Origin: Streptomyces sp. BK208
Lineage (GTDB): Bacteria > Actinomycetota > Actinomycetes > Streptomycetales > Streptomycetaceae
Reading direction: 5' to 3'
NCBI RefSeq assembly: GCF_004364245.1
Contig: NZ_SOAV01000006.1
Coordinates: 248,001-312,000 of the forward strand
DNA length: 64,000 nucleotides
Each line of letters begins with the position of its first letter. Positions within the stretch are counted from its first letter, which is position 1. This document shows, piece after piece, positions 24,545 to 33,642 of the stretch. The position numbers and the translations under genes were made by a program. A model generated the notes under the pieces. That model worked only from the letters and a program-made list of their open reading frames with translations. It did not search any database and was not told where the DNA came from.

Positions 24545-25012
24545 ATGTCGTCGACGCACTGGAACTGGGAGACCGGCGAAGGACTGCTGTCCCTGAACGA
24601 GCCGGCGGAGTGGGACGCCGCGTTCGAGCGCGGGGAGAGAAGCCTCGGCACGGCGGCCATCGGACTCGCCTTCAACTGCTCGCTGGAGGAAGCGTCACCC
24701 CGGATTGTCCGAGCGACGCAGCTCCCGGACATCGCCCAGCGAGGATTCGCCTTCACCGCGGCCGGAACGGCGGCTCGTCTCAACGGCACGTTGACGCCGG
24801 AGCTGTACTCAGCACTGCGAGCGGAAGGCCCGGGCCGCAGGAGCCTCGCGGGCGACGCCATCGACGACACCCTGACCTTCGTACCGTTCCGAAGTCTCCC
24901 GCCATGGCTGAAGTGCTGGAGCGTTGTCTCAACGGTCCTGAACAAGCTGGACGCGTGGCGGCTGAGCCTTGCCTACGCGGTGATCGACGCCTGGAAGGCG
25001 GTGCGCAGATGA
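24545..25012 (+). CDS. Hypothetical protein, possible accessory of the toxin island
   Basis: A 155-aa protein with no recognised domain. It begins MSSTHWNWETGEGLLSLNEP, has an Ala-rich middle and a more hydrophobic, tryptophan-containing C-terminal helix (SLPPWLKCWSVVSTVLNKLD). Base composition is slightly less GC-rich than its neighbours. It starts 2 nt after the tiny upstream frame and precedes the Rhs gene by 168 nt. An immunity or adaptor role is a guess from position only. Confidence 0.6.
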   Translation: MSSTHWNWETGEGLLSLNEPAEWDAAFERGERSLGTAAIGLAFNCSLEEASPRIVRATQLPDIAQRGFAFTAAGTAARLNGTLTPELYSALRAEGPGRRSLAGDAIDDTLTFVPFRSLPPWLKCWSVVSTVLNKLDAWRLSLAYAVIDAWKAVRR

Positions 25013-25180
25013 TGCCGTCGCGCCTTTGACGCTCGACCGCGACTGAGCACCTCCGCCGGCCTCTCCGCGAGTCGACTCGGAAATCAGAGGCGTCTTTCGT
25101 CGAACTTGCGTGCCTTGTAGGTTCACGTGTGCGTACGGGTGGTTGCTGGTGCGGCACGTGAGTCGACGGGGGTTGCGGGG

Positions 25181-28100
25181 ATGGTGGGCCACAGGCCGAG
25201 TGACTGGCATGTCCTGGACCTGGACAAGGACCCGACGCCGGGGGATCCGCAGCGGGTGCGCACGCTCGCGAAGACGTTGCACGATTTCGCCGACGACGTG
25301 TCGGAGGCGTTGCGTCTGGTGAAGGGGATGGCGGGGGAGTCCACTCTGGCCGAGTGGGCGGGGAAGTCGGCGGCGGTCTTCAAGGAGGAGTTCTCGGGTG
25401 TTCCGAAGAACTTGAAGAAGCTGGAGAAGTCGTACGGGATGTGCGGTGACGCGCTCGCGGATTTCTGGCCGAAGCTGGAGCGGGCGCAGGCCTTGGCGGA
25501 CAAGGCGCTGATCAAGGCGCGGGAGGCCCGTGCCGACCTGGCCTCGGCGCAGTCGAAGCTGTCGTCGGCGGACTCGTGGGTGACGCGGGCGTCGAAGGAG
25601 GCGGACAAGTACAAGGACGATCCGACGGGCAGCAAGTCGGACGCTGACGAGCCGGACGAGGCGAAGGTCCGCGCCGCCACCCGTGACGCCCAGCACGCCA
25701 GGACCGCGCAGACCAACGCGCGGTCGGCGGTGGACTCCGCGCAGGGCGCGCTGGACGCGGCGAAGAAGCTGGCCGAGGACGCGCGCAAGATGCGCGACGA
25801 CGCGGCGCGGGAGGCGAAGAACAAGATCGACGAGGCGTCCGACGCGGGTATCCAGAACCGGTCGTGGTGGGAGGACGTCGGCGACTGGTTCTCCGACAAC
25901 TGGGACACCATCGTCGCGGTCTGCAAGGTCGTCGTCGCGGTCGTCGGCATCATCGCGATGGTCATCGGCGGCCCGATCCTCGGTGCGATCGTCCTGGTCG
26001 CGGCCCTCGTCGTCCTCGCGGACACGCTCTACAAATACAGCAAGGGCCAGGCATCCCTGTGGGACGTGGGGCTGGCGGCCCTGGACTGCATACCCGGCAT
26101 GAAGGGCCTGACCACCCTCGGCGGCCTCGCCAAGGGACTCAAGGGCGGCATGGCTGCCATGAAGGGGATCAAGGGCGGCCTCAAGGGCATGGGGCTGGCC
26201 ATGCGCGGCTTGGGCAAGAACGCCCGCGGCATGGTCGTCGACGGAGCCAAGGGCGCTTACAACCGTGTCAAGTCCGTCGTCCGTTCCAAGGGCAGCGACC
26301 CCATCGACTTCGCCACGGGGGCTGTGTACCTGCCGCAGACAGATGTGACGCTGCCGGGACTGCTGCCCCTGACATTCACCCGTCGAGTCGCCTCCGACTA
26401 CCGATGCGGATGGTGGTTCGGACCAACCTGGGCCTCCACCATCGACCAGCGCCTCGAGGTCGATGAAGAGGGCATCCTCCTAGTCACCGAGGACGGGCTC
26501 CTACTGGAGTATCCCCACCCCGAGGCCGCAGGGATTCCTGTCTTGCCTTCGATTGGGCCCCGACAGCCACTAACGCGACTGGAGGACGGGGGTTACCGGG
26601 TCGAGGACCCGCTGACCGGACAGTTCCGTCACTTCTGCTTTCCGAGGGCGGACCGCATCGCCCTGCTCTCACATATCACTGACCGAAACCAGAACACGAT
26701 CACGTTCGACCACGACCCGTACGGCAGTCCTCTCTCGATTCGTCATTCCGCCGGCTATCACCTGAACGTGACGACTTCGTCCGGCCGGGTCACGGAGCTG
26801 AGTCTGGCCGGTGCCGCTGCAGACGGCTCGGACCTCGTGATTAAGCGATACGAGTACAGCGACGGCAACCTCACCGAAACGATCAACTCCTCCGGGCTCC
26901 CCCTTCTCTTCTCGTACGACGAACGACTGCGCCTCACCTCGTGGACGGACACGAACGGTCACACATACGCGTATGCCTACGACAACAGTGACCGCTGCGT
27001 CACAGCAGGCGGTGAGGCAGGCCATTTCGCCCTGAGTCTCGACTACGGCGGCTCCGATCCCGAGTGGCCCGGTTGCCGCGTCACCACCCTTACGACCGCT
27101 GAGGGCGCGGCCAGTCGATTCGTCGTCAATGACAGGTGTCAAGTGGTGGCCGAGGTTGATGCCCTGGGCCACATACAACGCACCGGTTACGACGACCATC
27201 ATCATGTCGTCTCCTGGGCGGACGCTCTGAACCACGTGACGCGATGGGAGAACAACGAGTACGGCCAGCCCCTCCGAGTCCTGCGCCCCGACGGCCACAT
27301 AATTCGGGCGCAATACAACGAGTTGTCCCTGATGGAGCGACTCGTGGGGGCCGACGACCTGGTGCAACAGCATCTGTACGACGAGCGGGGAAATCGGACG
27401 ACGGAGGTCGACCGAGCCGGAAACGCCACCTATTTCACCTATGACGAAGCGGGGCGGCTCACATCCGTGGCTGACCCGCTGGGACACGCCACCGCCGTCC
27501 GATGTGACCGGGCGGGACTCCCTTTGGAGATCACCGACCCTCATGGCGGAGTCACTCGTTACGAGCGAGACGCTTTTGGCCGTCCGGTCGGCATTACCGA
27601 ACCGACTGGAGCGCAGACCCGCTTCGAGTGGACAGTGGAAGGGCGTCTGCTACGCCGCACGGCTCCCGACGGAACGGCGGAGTCCTGGACGTACGACGGT
27701 GAAGGGAATTGCACCAGCCATACCGATGCGTTGGGCGGGGTCACCCACTACGAGTTCACGCACTTCGACCTGCTGACCGCTCGAACCACACCCGATGGTG
27801 CCCGCTACGAGTTCGCTCACGACGCCGGCCTGCGCGTCACACGCGTAACCGGACCCACTGGCCTCACGTGGCGGTACGAGTACGACGCGGCCGGCAGACT
27901 GGTTGCGGAGACCGGATTCGACGGCCACACGCTCACCTACACATACGATGCGGCGTCCCGGCTCGTATCCCGCCACCACGCGCAGGGCCAGAGGATTCGT
28001 TTCGAGCGTGACGCGATGGGCCAGATGGTACGGAAGGACGCCGACGGCCTCGTCACGACGTACGCCTACGATCCCGCGGGCCGAATGGTGCAAGCCGTCA

Positions 28101-29803
28101 GCCCGGTAACCACGCTCGAGCGCCGATACGACAGGCAAGGCCGACTGCTTCGAGAGTCCGTCAACGGGCGCGCTCTCACGTACGACTACGACGCCGTGGG
28201 GCGGCGCACGGGTCGTGAGACCCCCGGCGGAGTACGAAGCACGTGGCGGTACGACGCCTTGGGCAACCCCACCGCCATGGTGTTCGCAGGCCGAGAAATC
28301 AACTTCACCTTCGATGAAGTCGGTCGAGAGCTCACCCGCCACATCCGCGACACAGACCTGGCCTTCGCTCACGAGTACGACGCCTCCGGCAGGTTGGTGA
28401 GTCAACATGTGACGGCACAGGACGCGGAGGTGCGGCACCGCGTGTTCACCTACCGCGCGGACGGCTGCATCAGCGCCGTGGACGACCGACATGCCGGTCT
28501 GCGTCGCTTCCGACTCGACCCGGTGGGACGGGTCACGGCGGTCCACGCCCATCAGTGGACAGAGCGGTACGCCTACGACGGAGCCGGCAATCAGATGTCG
28601 GCGTCCTGGCCGGAAGGCCACCCGGGTGAGGACGCGCTGGGCGAGCGCGTCTACAGGGGCTCACGCCTCTTGAGGGCTGGACGCGTGAGATACCAGCACG
28701 ATGCGCTAGGTCGGATCGTCGTACGCCAGAAGATGCATCTGTCCGGCCGAAGAAGCACTTGGCGGTACGTGTGGGACGCAGAGGATCGCCTTACCTCAGT
28801 CACGACCCCGGACGGCACGCTCTGGCGGTATGAGTACGACCCGTTGGGTCGCCGCACCGCCAAGTCGCGCATGGCAGCTGACGGGAAGGCCGTCATCGAG
28901 CGAGTCGACTTCACCTGGGACGCGTCGAAACTGTGTGAACAGACGACGCTGGCCCCCGCCACCTCGCGCCAAGTCACACTGACCTGGGACCACCGGGGGC
29001 AGCAGGTCGTCGCACAAGCGGAGCGCCTCAGCGTCGCCCATGTGCCTCAGGAGGAGATCGATTCTCGCTTCTTCGCGATCGTCACCGACGGCATCGGTAC
29101 CCCCACCGATCTCGTAGACGAATCGGGCACGGTGGCGTGGCGCGCCCGGCGCACTCTTTGGGGGGTTACTGCCTGGCCGAAGGAGAGCAGCGCCTATACG
29201 CCTCTCCGGTGGCCGGGTCAGTACTACGACCCCGAGTCCGGACTCCACTACAACTACTTCCGGCACTACGACCCGGAAACCGGTAGATACGTCACTTCGG
29301 ACCCGCTGGGTCTTTCTCCGGCTCCGAACCCGTTCACCTATGTCCGTAACCCATTGATAGACACGGACGTTCTCGGTCTCGCCCCGGATTACCCTCTGGG
29401 AGAGCGTGGGAATCCGTTCAGTAGCAGGGCTGACGCGGAGAAGGCCGCCTTTGAGGTCGCCGGCGTCCCGCACGGGTCCACGCCGGACGCTGAGTGGCTC
29501 GTTATGGGTGACAAGAGTTACAAGAATATGCCGGGGTATGTCTATTCGAAGGACCCGACGCACTGGGGAAACTTTCGACAATTCGAAACGGACAACGGAT
29601 CTCGCGTGATCGTGGAGCATACTCACGATCCGGCGGGGCCTCACTTCCATGCAGGTGCCCCCAAGGGGATGACTCCGGAGGAGCGAAGCCGGAACCTCGT
29701 CAACTTTGGATGGGACAATACCCAGGCAGGGTACGGCACAATGGAGCGTTACCGGGCGCTTGACAAACCCGGCGGAGACCATCATTTCTTTTTTCAGAAC
29801 TGA
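25181..29803 (+). CDS. Rhs/YD-repeat polymorphic toxin with WXG-like N-terminus
   Basis: A 1540-aa protein, predicted to be exported and to release a toxic tip. Residues 1-100 resemble the T7SS-secreted helical domain with a WAG turn at Trp59; 100-215 is a charged coiled coil; 243-281 is strongly hydrophobic; a DUF6531 region starts near 373 (DPIDFATGAVYLPQTDV); YD/Rhs repeats (RYEYDAAGRL type) fill about 550-1360. The site DPLG (Asp1374), 18 residues, then DVLG (Asp1396) matches the Rhs self-cleavage pattern DPxG-x18-DPxG except Val for Pro. The 138-aa tip has EHTH (1479-1482), HFH (1488-1490) and a terminal HHFFF, suggesting a metal-dependent nuclease. The ATG at 25181 fits the N-terminal domain better than the earlier in-frame start. 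A likely immunity gene follows. Confidence 0.9.
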   Translation: MVGHRPSDWHVLDLDKDPTPGDPQRVRTLAKTLHDFADDVSEALRLVKGMAGESTLAEWAGKSAAVFKEEFSGVPKNLKKLEKSYGMCGDALADFWPKLERAQALADKALIKAREARADLASAQSKLSSADSWVTRASKEADKYKDDPTGSKSDADEPDEAKVRAATRDAQHARTAQTNARSAVDSAQGALDAAKKLAEDARKMRDDAAREAKNKIDEASDAGIQNRSWWEDVGDWFSDNWDTIVAVCKVVVAVVGIIAMVIGGPILGAIVLVAALVVLADTLYKYSKGQASLWDVGLAALDCIPGMKGLTTLGGLAKGLKGGMAAMKGIKGGLKGMGLAMRGLGKNARGMVVDGAKGAYNRVKSVVRSKGSDPIDFATGAVYLPQTDVTLPGLLPLTFTRRVASDYRCGWWFGPTWASTIDQRLEVDEEGILLVTEDGLLLEYPHPEAAGIPVLPSIGPRQPLTRLEDGGYRVEDPLTGQFRHFCFPRADRIALLSHITDRNQNTITFDHDPYGSPLSIRHSAGYHLNVTTSSGRVTELSLAGAAADGSDLVIKRYEYSDGNLTETINSSGLPLLFSYDERLRLTSWTDTNGHTYAYAYDNSDRCVTAGGEAGHFALSLDYGGSDPEWPGCRVTTLTTAEGAASRFVVNDRCQVVAEVDALGHIQRTGYDDHHHVVSWADALNHVTRWENNEYGQPLRVLRPDGHIIRAQYNELSLMERLVGADDLVQQHLYDERGNRTTEVDRAGNATYFTYDEAGRLTSVADPLGHATAVRCDRAGLPLEITDPHGGVTRYERDAFGRPVGITEPTGAQTRFEWTVEGRLLRRTAPDGTAESWTYDGEGNCTSHTDALGGVTHYEFTHFDLLTARTTPDGARYEFAHDAGLRVTRVTGPTGLTWRYEYDAAGRLVAETGFDGHTLTYTYDAASRLVSRHHAQGQRIRFERDAMGQMVRKDADGLVTTYAYDPAGRMVQAVSPVTTLERRYDRQGRLLRESVNGRALTYDYDAVGRRTGRETPGGVRSTWRYDALGNPTAMVFAGREINFTFDEVGRELTRHIRDTDLAFAHEYDASGRLVSQHVTAQDAEVRHRVFTYRADGCISAVDDRHAGLRRFRLDPVGRVTAVHAHQWTERYAYDGAGNQMSASWPEGHPGEDALGERVYRGSRLLRAGRVRYQHDALGRIVVRQKMHLSGRRSTWRYVWDAEDRLTSVTTPDGTLWRYEYDPLGRRTAKSRMAADGKAVIERVDFTWDASKLCEQTTLAPATSRQVTLTWDHRGQQVVAQAERLSVAHVPQEEIDSRFFAIVTDGIGTPTDLVDESGTVAWRARRTLWGVTAWPKESSAYTPLRWPGQYYDPESGLHYNYFRHYDPETGRYVTSDPLGLSPAPNPFTYVRNPLIDTDVLGLAPDYPLGERGNPFSSRADAEKAAFEVAGVPHGSTPDAEWLVMGDKSYKNMPGYVYSKDPTHWGNFRQFETDNGSRVIVEHTHDPAGPHFHAGAPKGMTPEERSRNLVNFGWDNTQAGYGTMERYRALDKPGGDHHFFFQN

Positions 29804-29818
29804 TTGAGGTGTTACGTA

Positions 29819-30244
29819 ATGGATGCGAAAGCGCAATCCCGCCTCGAAGGTGCCGGCCTCGAAGTGCTGGGAGTGTACGAGGGGCAGGGTGGGCCGACCG
29901 TCACGGAGGTGTTCCGCCGCGTGGTGCACCTGGATGCGGAACCCGTCGAGCGCATCCCGCGGAGCGGGGGCGACGCGGGGCCGGTCGTTGACGAGCGTTG
30001 GAGGGCGCGCGCCCGCGCCGGAGGGCTTGTGGCCGATGACGGTTCGTTCCTGGCCGCTGCCGGTATGGAACTGGGGTGGGTCCGGGTGAGGCTGACCGAG
30101 CGGACATCGATCTCGTCCACAGCGGATCAACCGAGCGAGCTCCTCTTCATCGCCAGGTCGCTGAGCGGCCACCTCGCCCTCGCCGCCAGCACCGAGGGCG
30201 GCGAGTACTGGCTCCTGGAAGAGGGGTTCCCGAAGGCACCGTGA
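29819..30244 (+). CDS. Probable immunity protein of the Rhs toxin
   Basis: A 141-aa soluble acidic protein, MDAKAQSRLEGAGLEVLGVY..., ending WLLEEGFPKAP. No family is recognised. GAGGTG (29806-29811) lies 7 nt before the ATG at 29819, only 15 nt after the toxin stop, so it is co-expressed with it. Gene position directly after a polymorphic toxin tip is the classical place for its immunity gene. A TTG at 29804 would add five residues. Confidence 0.7.
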   Translation: MDAKAQSRLEGAGLEVLGVYEGQGGPTVTEVFRRVVHLDAEPVERIPRSGGDAGPVVDERWRARARAGGLVADDGSFLAAAGMELGWVRVRLTERTSISSTADQPSELLFIARSLSGHLALAASTEGGEYWLLEEGFPKAP

Positions 30245-30696
30245 ATCTGTCCCTCCGGACAGCGGGACGGCGTCACATTACGCGCCCAGGTTTGATCTCC
30301 GTCACCCCCGGGGTACAGTCATCCGCTTCGATTGGCCAGCCCCGCGCCCCGTATGGCAGACTAGCGGGGTTGCTCGGTCGAGTGCCGATGCTGCGCGCCT
30401 CCCGCCGGGGGGACCGGAAGCGAGTCCCACAGTACTCGTCGTCCCTGATCAGGGGCGGACGTACGGGAATCTTCCGGGAAGCGTCAGCGGGGTGCAGGCC
30501 AGGCACCCGGTGGGCCTCTCGCCCCCGGTCTGCGGTTCCGGAAGGGCCCGCGACTCCCACTGCAGGGAAGTCCCGAAAAGGGACATCTGTGTCAGCGAGA
30601 GCGCGACACGCCCGACCGCGTGGGTCGGAGGGGGAGCGGAATGGACAAGGACCACCGGGTCCAGAGCGTTACGAGAGACAGGACTACTGAGTAGCC
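30245..30696 (+). other. S10 operon upstream region with long leader, no gene
   Basis: These 452 bases contain at least one good promoter (30292-30319) and then a leader of more than 300 nt with several small hairpins, for example GTCCC/GGGAC around 30570-30583. Open frames here lack codon bias. In E. coli the S10 leader is the L4 target; an equivalent control here is possible but not shown. Confidence 0.55.
30292..30319 (+). promoter_or_regulatory. Probable S10-operon promoter
   Basis: TTGATC (30292-30297) and TACAGT (30314-30319) are 16 nt apart, a good HrdB-type match. A second, weaker possibility is TTGGCC (30332-30337) with CAGACT (30357-30362), 19 nt apart. Confidence 0.55.
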
Positions 30697-31005
30697 ATGG
30701 CGGGACAGAAGATCCGCATCCGGCTCAAGGCCTACGACCACGAGGTCATCGACTCCTCGGCGAAGAAGATCGTCGAGACGGTGACCCGCACTGGTGCGTC
30801 GGTCGCGGGCCCGGTGCCGCTGCCCACTGAGAAGAACGTGTACTGCGTCATCAAGTCGCCGCACAAGTACAAGGACTCGCGCGAGCACTTCGAGATGCGC
30901 ACGCACAAGCGCCTGATCGACATCCTCGACCCGACCCCCAAGACCGTTGACTCTCTGATGCGACTCGACCTCCCGGCCGGTGTCGACATCGAGATCAAGC
31001 TCTGA
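30697..31005 (+). CDS. rpsJ: 30S ribosomal protein S10
   Basis: S10 (102 aa) binds the 30S head and, with NusB, takes part in transcription antitermination in bacteria. MAGQKIRIRLKAYDHEVIDS and the loop REHFEMRTHKRLIDI are diagnostic. The ATG is preceded by a modest AGAGACAGGA. It is the first gene of the S10 operon after the long leader; the gap to rplC is only 16 nt. Confidence 0.98.
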   Translation: MAGQKIRIRLKAYDHEVIDSSAKKIVETVTRTGASVAGPVPLPTEKNVYCVIKSPHKYKDSREHFEMRTHKRLIDILDPTPKTVDSLMRLDLPAGVDIEIKL

Positions 31006-31021
31006 GGGCGGTGATCTGAAG

Positions 31022-31666
31022 ATGACCAAGCAGATCAAGGGCATCCTGGGCGAGAAGCTCGGCATGACGCAGGTGTGGGACGAGAACAACCGCGTTGTTC
31101 CGGTCACCGTTGTCAAGGCCGGCCCCAACGTCGTCACCCAGGTCCGCACGAACGACGTCGACGGCTACGAGTCCGTCCAGATCGCGTTCGGCGAGATCGA
31201 CCCGCGCAAGGTGAACAAGCCCCTCAAGGGCCACTTCGCCAAGGCCGACGTCACCCCCCGCCGCCACCTCGTCGAGATCCGTACGGCCGACGCCGCCGAG
31301 TACACCCTCGGTCAGGAAGTCACCGCCGAGGTCTTCGAGGCCGGGCTCAAGGTCGACGTGACCGGCAAGAGCAAGGGCAAGGGCTTCGCCGGTGTCATGA
31401 AGCGTCACAACTTCAAGGGCCTCGGCGCCGGACACGGCACCCAGCGCAAGCACCGCTCGCCCGGTTCCATCGGTGGCTGCGCCACCCCGGGCCGCGTGTT
31501 CAAGGGCCTCCGCATGGCCGGCCGCATGGGCAACGAGCGGGTCACCACCCAGAACCTGACCGTCCACGCCGTTGACGCGGAGAAGGGTCTGCTGCTCATC
31601 AAGGGCGCGGTTCCCGGTCCGAACGGCGGCCTCGTCCTGGTCCGCACTGCGGCCAAGGGGGCCTGA
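31022..31666 (+). CDS. rplC: 50S ribosomal protein L3
   Basis: L3 (214 aa) organises 23S rRNA near the peptidyl-transferase centre. It starts MTKQIKGILGEKLGMTQVWD and contains the extended loop with GHGTQRKHRSPGSIGG that reaches the centre; this loop is where tiamulin-type resistance changes arise. The ATG at 31022 is the conserved start; an earlier in-frame start at 30980 would add 14 residues not found in the family. Confidence 0.97.
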   Translation: MTKQIKGILGEKLGMTQVWDENNRVVPVTVVKAGPNVVTQVRTNDVDGYESVQIAFGEIDPRKVNKPLKGHFAKADVTPRRHLVEIRTADAAEYTLGQEVTAEVFEAGLKVDVTGKSKGKGFAGVMKRHNFKGLGAGHGTQRKHRSPGSIGGCATPGRVFKGLRMAGRMGNERVTTQNLTVHAVDAEKGLLLIKGAVPGPNGGLVLVRTAAKGA

Positions 31667-31674
31667 GGTAACCG

Positions 31675-32334
31675 ATGAGCACTGTTGACATCCTTTCGCC
31701 TGCCGGCGAGAAGACCGGAAGCGTCGAGCTCCCCGCGGAGATCTTCGGCGTGGAGAAGATCAGCATCCCGCTGATCCACCAGGTCGTCGTCGCGCAGAAC
31801 GCCGCTGCCCGCCAGGGCACGCACAAGACCAAGCGTCGCGGCGAGGTCCGTGGTGGCGGCAAGAAGCCGTACCGCCAGAAGGGCACCGGCCGCGCCCGCC
31901 AGGGTTCGACCCGTGCGCCGCAGTTCGCCGGCGGTGGCGTCGTCCACGGCCCGCAGCCGCGTGACTACTCGCAGCGGACCCCGAAGAAGATGAAGGCCGC
32001 GGCCCTGCGCCACGCCCTCACCGACCGGGCCCGCCACAACCGCATCCACGTCGTGACCGGCGTCATCGAGGGCGACAACCCGTCCACGAAGGCCGCCCGG
32101 ACGCTGTTCGGCAAGATCTCGGAGCGCAAGAACCTGCTCCTGGTCGTCGACCGCGCCGACGAGGCCGCGTGGCTGTCCGCCCGCAACCTGCCCCAGATCC
32201 ACATCCTGGAGCCGGGCCAGCTGAACACGTACGACGTTCTCGTCTCGGACGACGTGGTCTTCACCCAGGCCGCTTTCGAGTCCTTCGTGTCTGGCCCCGA
32301 CAAGGCCGTTGACACCGAAGGGAGCGAAGCCTGA
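31675..32334 (+). CDS. rplD: 50S ribosomal protein L4
   Basis: L4 (219 aa) lines the exit tunnel; its loop KKPYRQKGTGRARQGSTRAP contacts the macrolide region. In E. coli L4 also represses the S10 operon by binding the leader. The gene starts 8 nt after rplC and its TGA overlaps the rplW ATG by one base. Confidence 0.97.
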   Translation: MSTVDILSPAGEKTGSVELPAEIFGVEKISIPLIHQVVVAQNAAARQGTHKTKRRGEVRGGGKKPYRQKGTGRARQGSTRAPQFAGGGVVHGPQPRDYSQRTPKKMKAAALRHALTDRARHNRIHVVTGVIEGDNPSTKAARTLFGKISERKNLLLVVDRADEAAWLSARNLPQIHILEPGQLNTYDVLVSDDVVFTQAAFESFVSGPDKAVDTEGSEA

Positions 32335-32753
32335 TGGCTACGCGTCACCCGAGCATCGCCTCCAAGGCGGCCAAGGCCGCCAAGGCCGCGCGCGTCGCCA
32401 AGGCGCGCCGCCACGAGGCCGAGGGCAAGAACACCGTCGTCACCCCGGCCAGCAAGGCGTTCACGGACCCCCGTGACGTGCTGCTGAAGCCGGTCGTGTC
32501 CGAGAAGAGCTACGCGCTCCTCGACGAGAACAAGTACACGTTCATCGTCGCGCCGGGCTCCAACAAGACCCAGATCAAGGAGGCCGTCCAGGCGGTCTTC
32601 TCGGTCAAGGTCACCGGGGTCAACACGATCAACCGCCAGGGCAAGCGGAAGCGGACCCGCACGGGCTTCGGCAAGCGTGCCGACAGCAAGCGCGCGATCG
32701 TGACCCTCGCCGAGGGCGACCGTATCGACATCTTCGGCGGTCCGACCTCCTGA
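32334..32753 (+). CDS. rplW: 50S ribosomal protein L23 with N-terminal extension
   Basis: L23 sits at the tunnel exit and docks trigger factor and SRP. The conserved domain starts at about residue 46 (DPRDVLLKPVVSEKSY) and ends with IDIFGGPTS. Before it are about 40 residues rich in Ala and Lys (KAAKAAKAARVAKARRHEAE), making the protein 139 aa rather than the usual 95-100. The extension is common in Streptomyces. The start codon overlaps the rplD stop. Confidence 0.96.
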   Translation: MATRHPSIASKAAKAAKAARVAKARRHEAEGKNTVVTPASKAFTDPRDVLLKPVVSEKSYALLDENKYTFIVAPGSNKTQIKEAVQAVFSVKVTGVNTINRQGKRKRTRTGFGKRADSKRAIVTLAEGDRIDIFGGPTS

Positions 32754-32793
32754 CGGAGGTCCGGATCGTCCGGAATCGGACGAGGACTGAGAA

Positions 32794-33630
32794 ATGGGAA
32801 TCCGCAAGTACAAGCCGACTACGCCGGGCCGCCGTGGCTCCAGCGTCGCCGACTTCGTCGAGGTCACGCGGTCCACGCCGGAGAAGTCGCTGGTCCGCCC
32901 GCTGCACAGCAAGGGCGGCCGTAACAACGCCGGTCGTGTGACCGTTCGCCACCAGGGTGGCGGACACAAGCGCGCCTACCGTGTCATCGACTTCCGTCGG
33001 CACGACAAGGACGGCGTGCCGGCGAAGGTCGCGCACATCGAGTACGACCCCAACCGCACCGCGCGCATCGCGCTGCTGCACTACGCCGACGGCGAGAAGC
33101 GCTACATCCTCGCCCCGCGCAACCTGCAGCAGGGTGACCGCGTCGAGAACGGTCCCGGGGCCGACATCAAGCCGGGCAACAACCTGGCGCTCCGCAACAT
33201 CCCGGTCGGTACCACGATCCACGCGATCGAGCTCCGTCCCGGTGGCGGCGCCAAGTTCGCCCGCTCCGCCGGTGCCTCCGTGCAGCTGCTCGCGAAGGAG
33301 GGCACCATGGCCCACCTGCGCATGCCGTCCGGAGAGATCCGCCTGGTCGACCAGCGCTGCCGCGCCACGGTCGGCGAGGTCGGCAACGCCGAGCAGAGCA
33401 ACATCAACTGGGGCAAGGCGGGCCGTAAGCGCTGGCTGGGCGTTCGCCCGACCGTGCGTGGTGTGGTCATGAACCCGGTGGACCACCCGCACGGTGGTGG
33501 CGAAGGCCGTACCTCGGGTGGTCGCCACCCGGTGTCCCCCTGGGGCAAGAAGGAAGGCCGTACTCGTTCGCCCAAGAAGGCGTCGAACAAGTACATCGTC
33601 CGCCGCCGCAAGACGAACAAGAAGCGCTAA
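32794..33630 (+). CDS. rplB: 50S ribosomal protein L2
   Basis: L2 (278 aa) is essential for subunit association and peptidyl transfer. It starts MGIRKYKPTTPGRRGSSVAD, and the invariant DHPHGGGEGR begins at residue 230, followed by HPVSPWG. A 40-nt gap separates it from rplW and contains a small hairpin GTCCGG/CCGGA. Confidence 0.98.
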   Translation: MGIRKYKPTTPGRRGSSVADFVEVTRSTPEKSLVRPLHSKGGRNNAGRVTVRHQGGGHKRAYRVIDFRRHDKDGVPAKVAHIEYDPNRTARIALLHYADGEKRYILAPRNLQQGDRVENGPGADIKPGNNLALRNIPVGTTIHAIELRPGGGAKFARSAGASVQLLAKEGTMAHLRMPSGEIRLVDQRCRATVGEVGNAEQSNINWGKAGRKRWLGVRPTVRGVVMNPVDHPHGGGEGRTSGGRHPVSPWGKKEGRTRSPKKASNKYIVRRRKTNKKR

Positions 33631-33642
33631 GGACGGGTTGAG

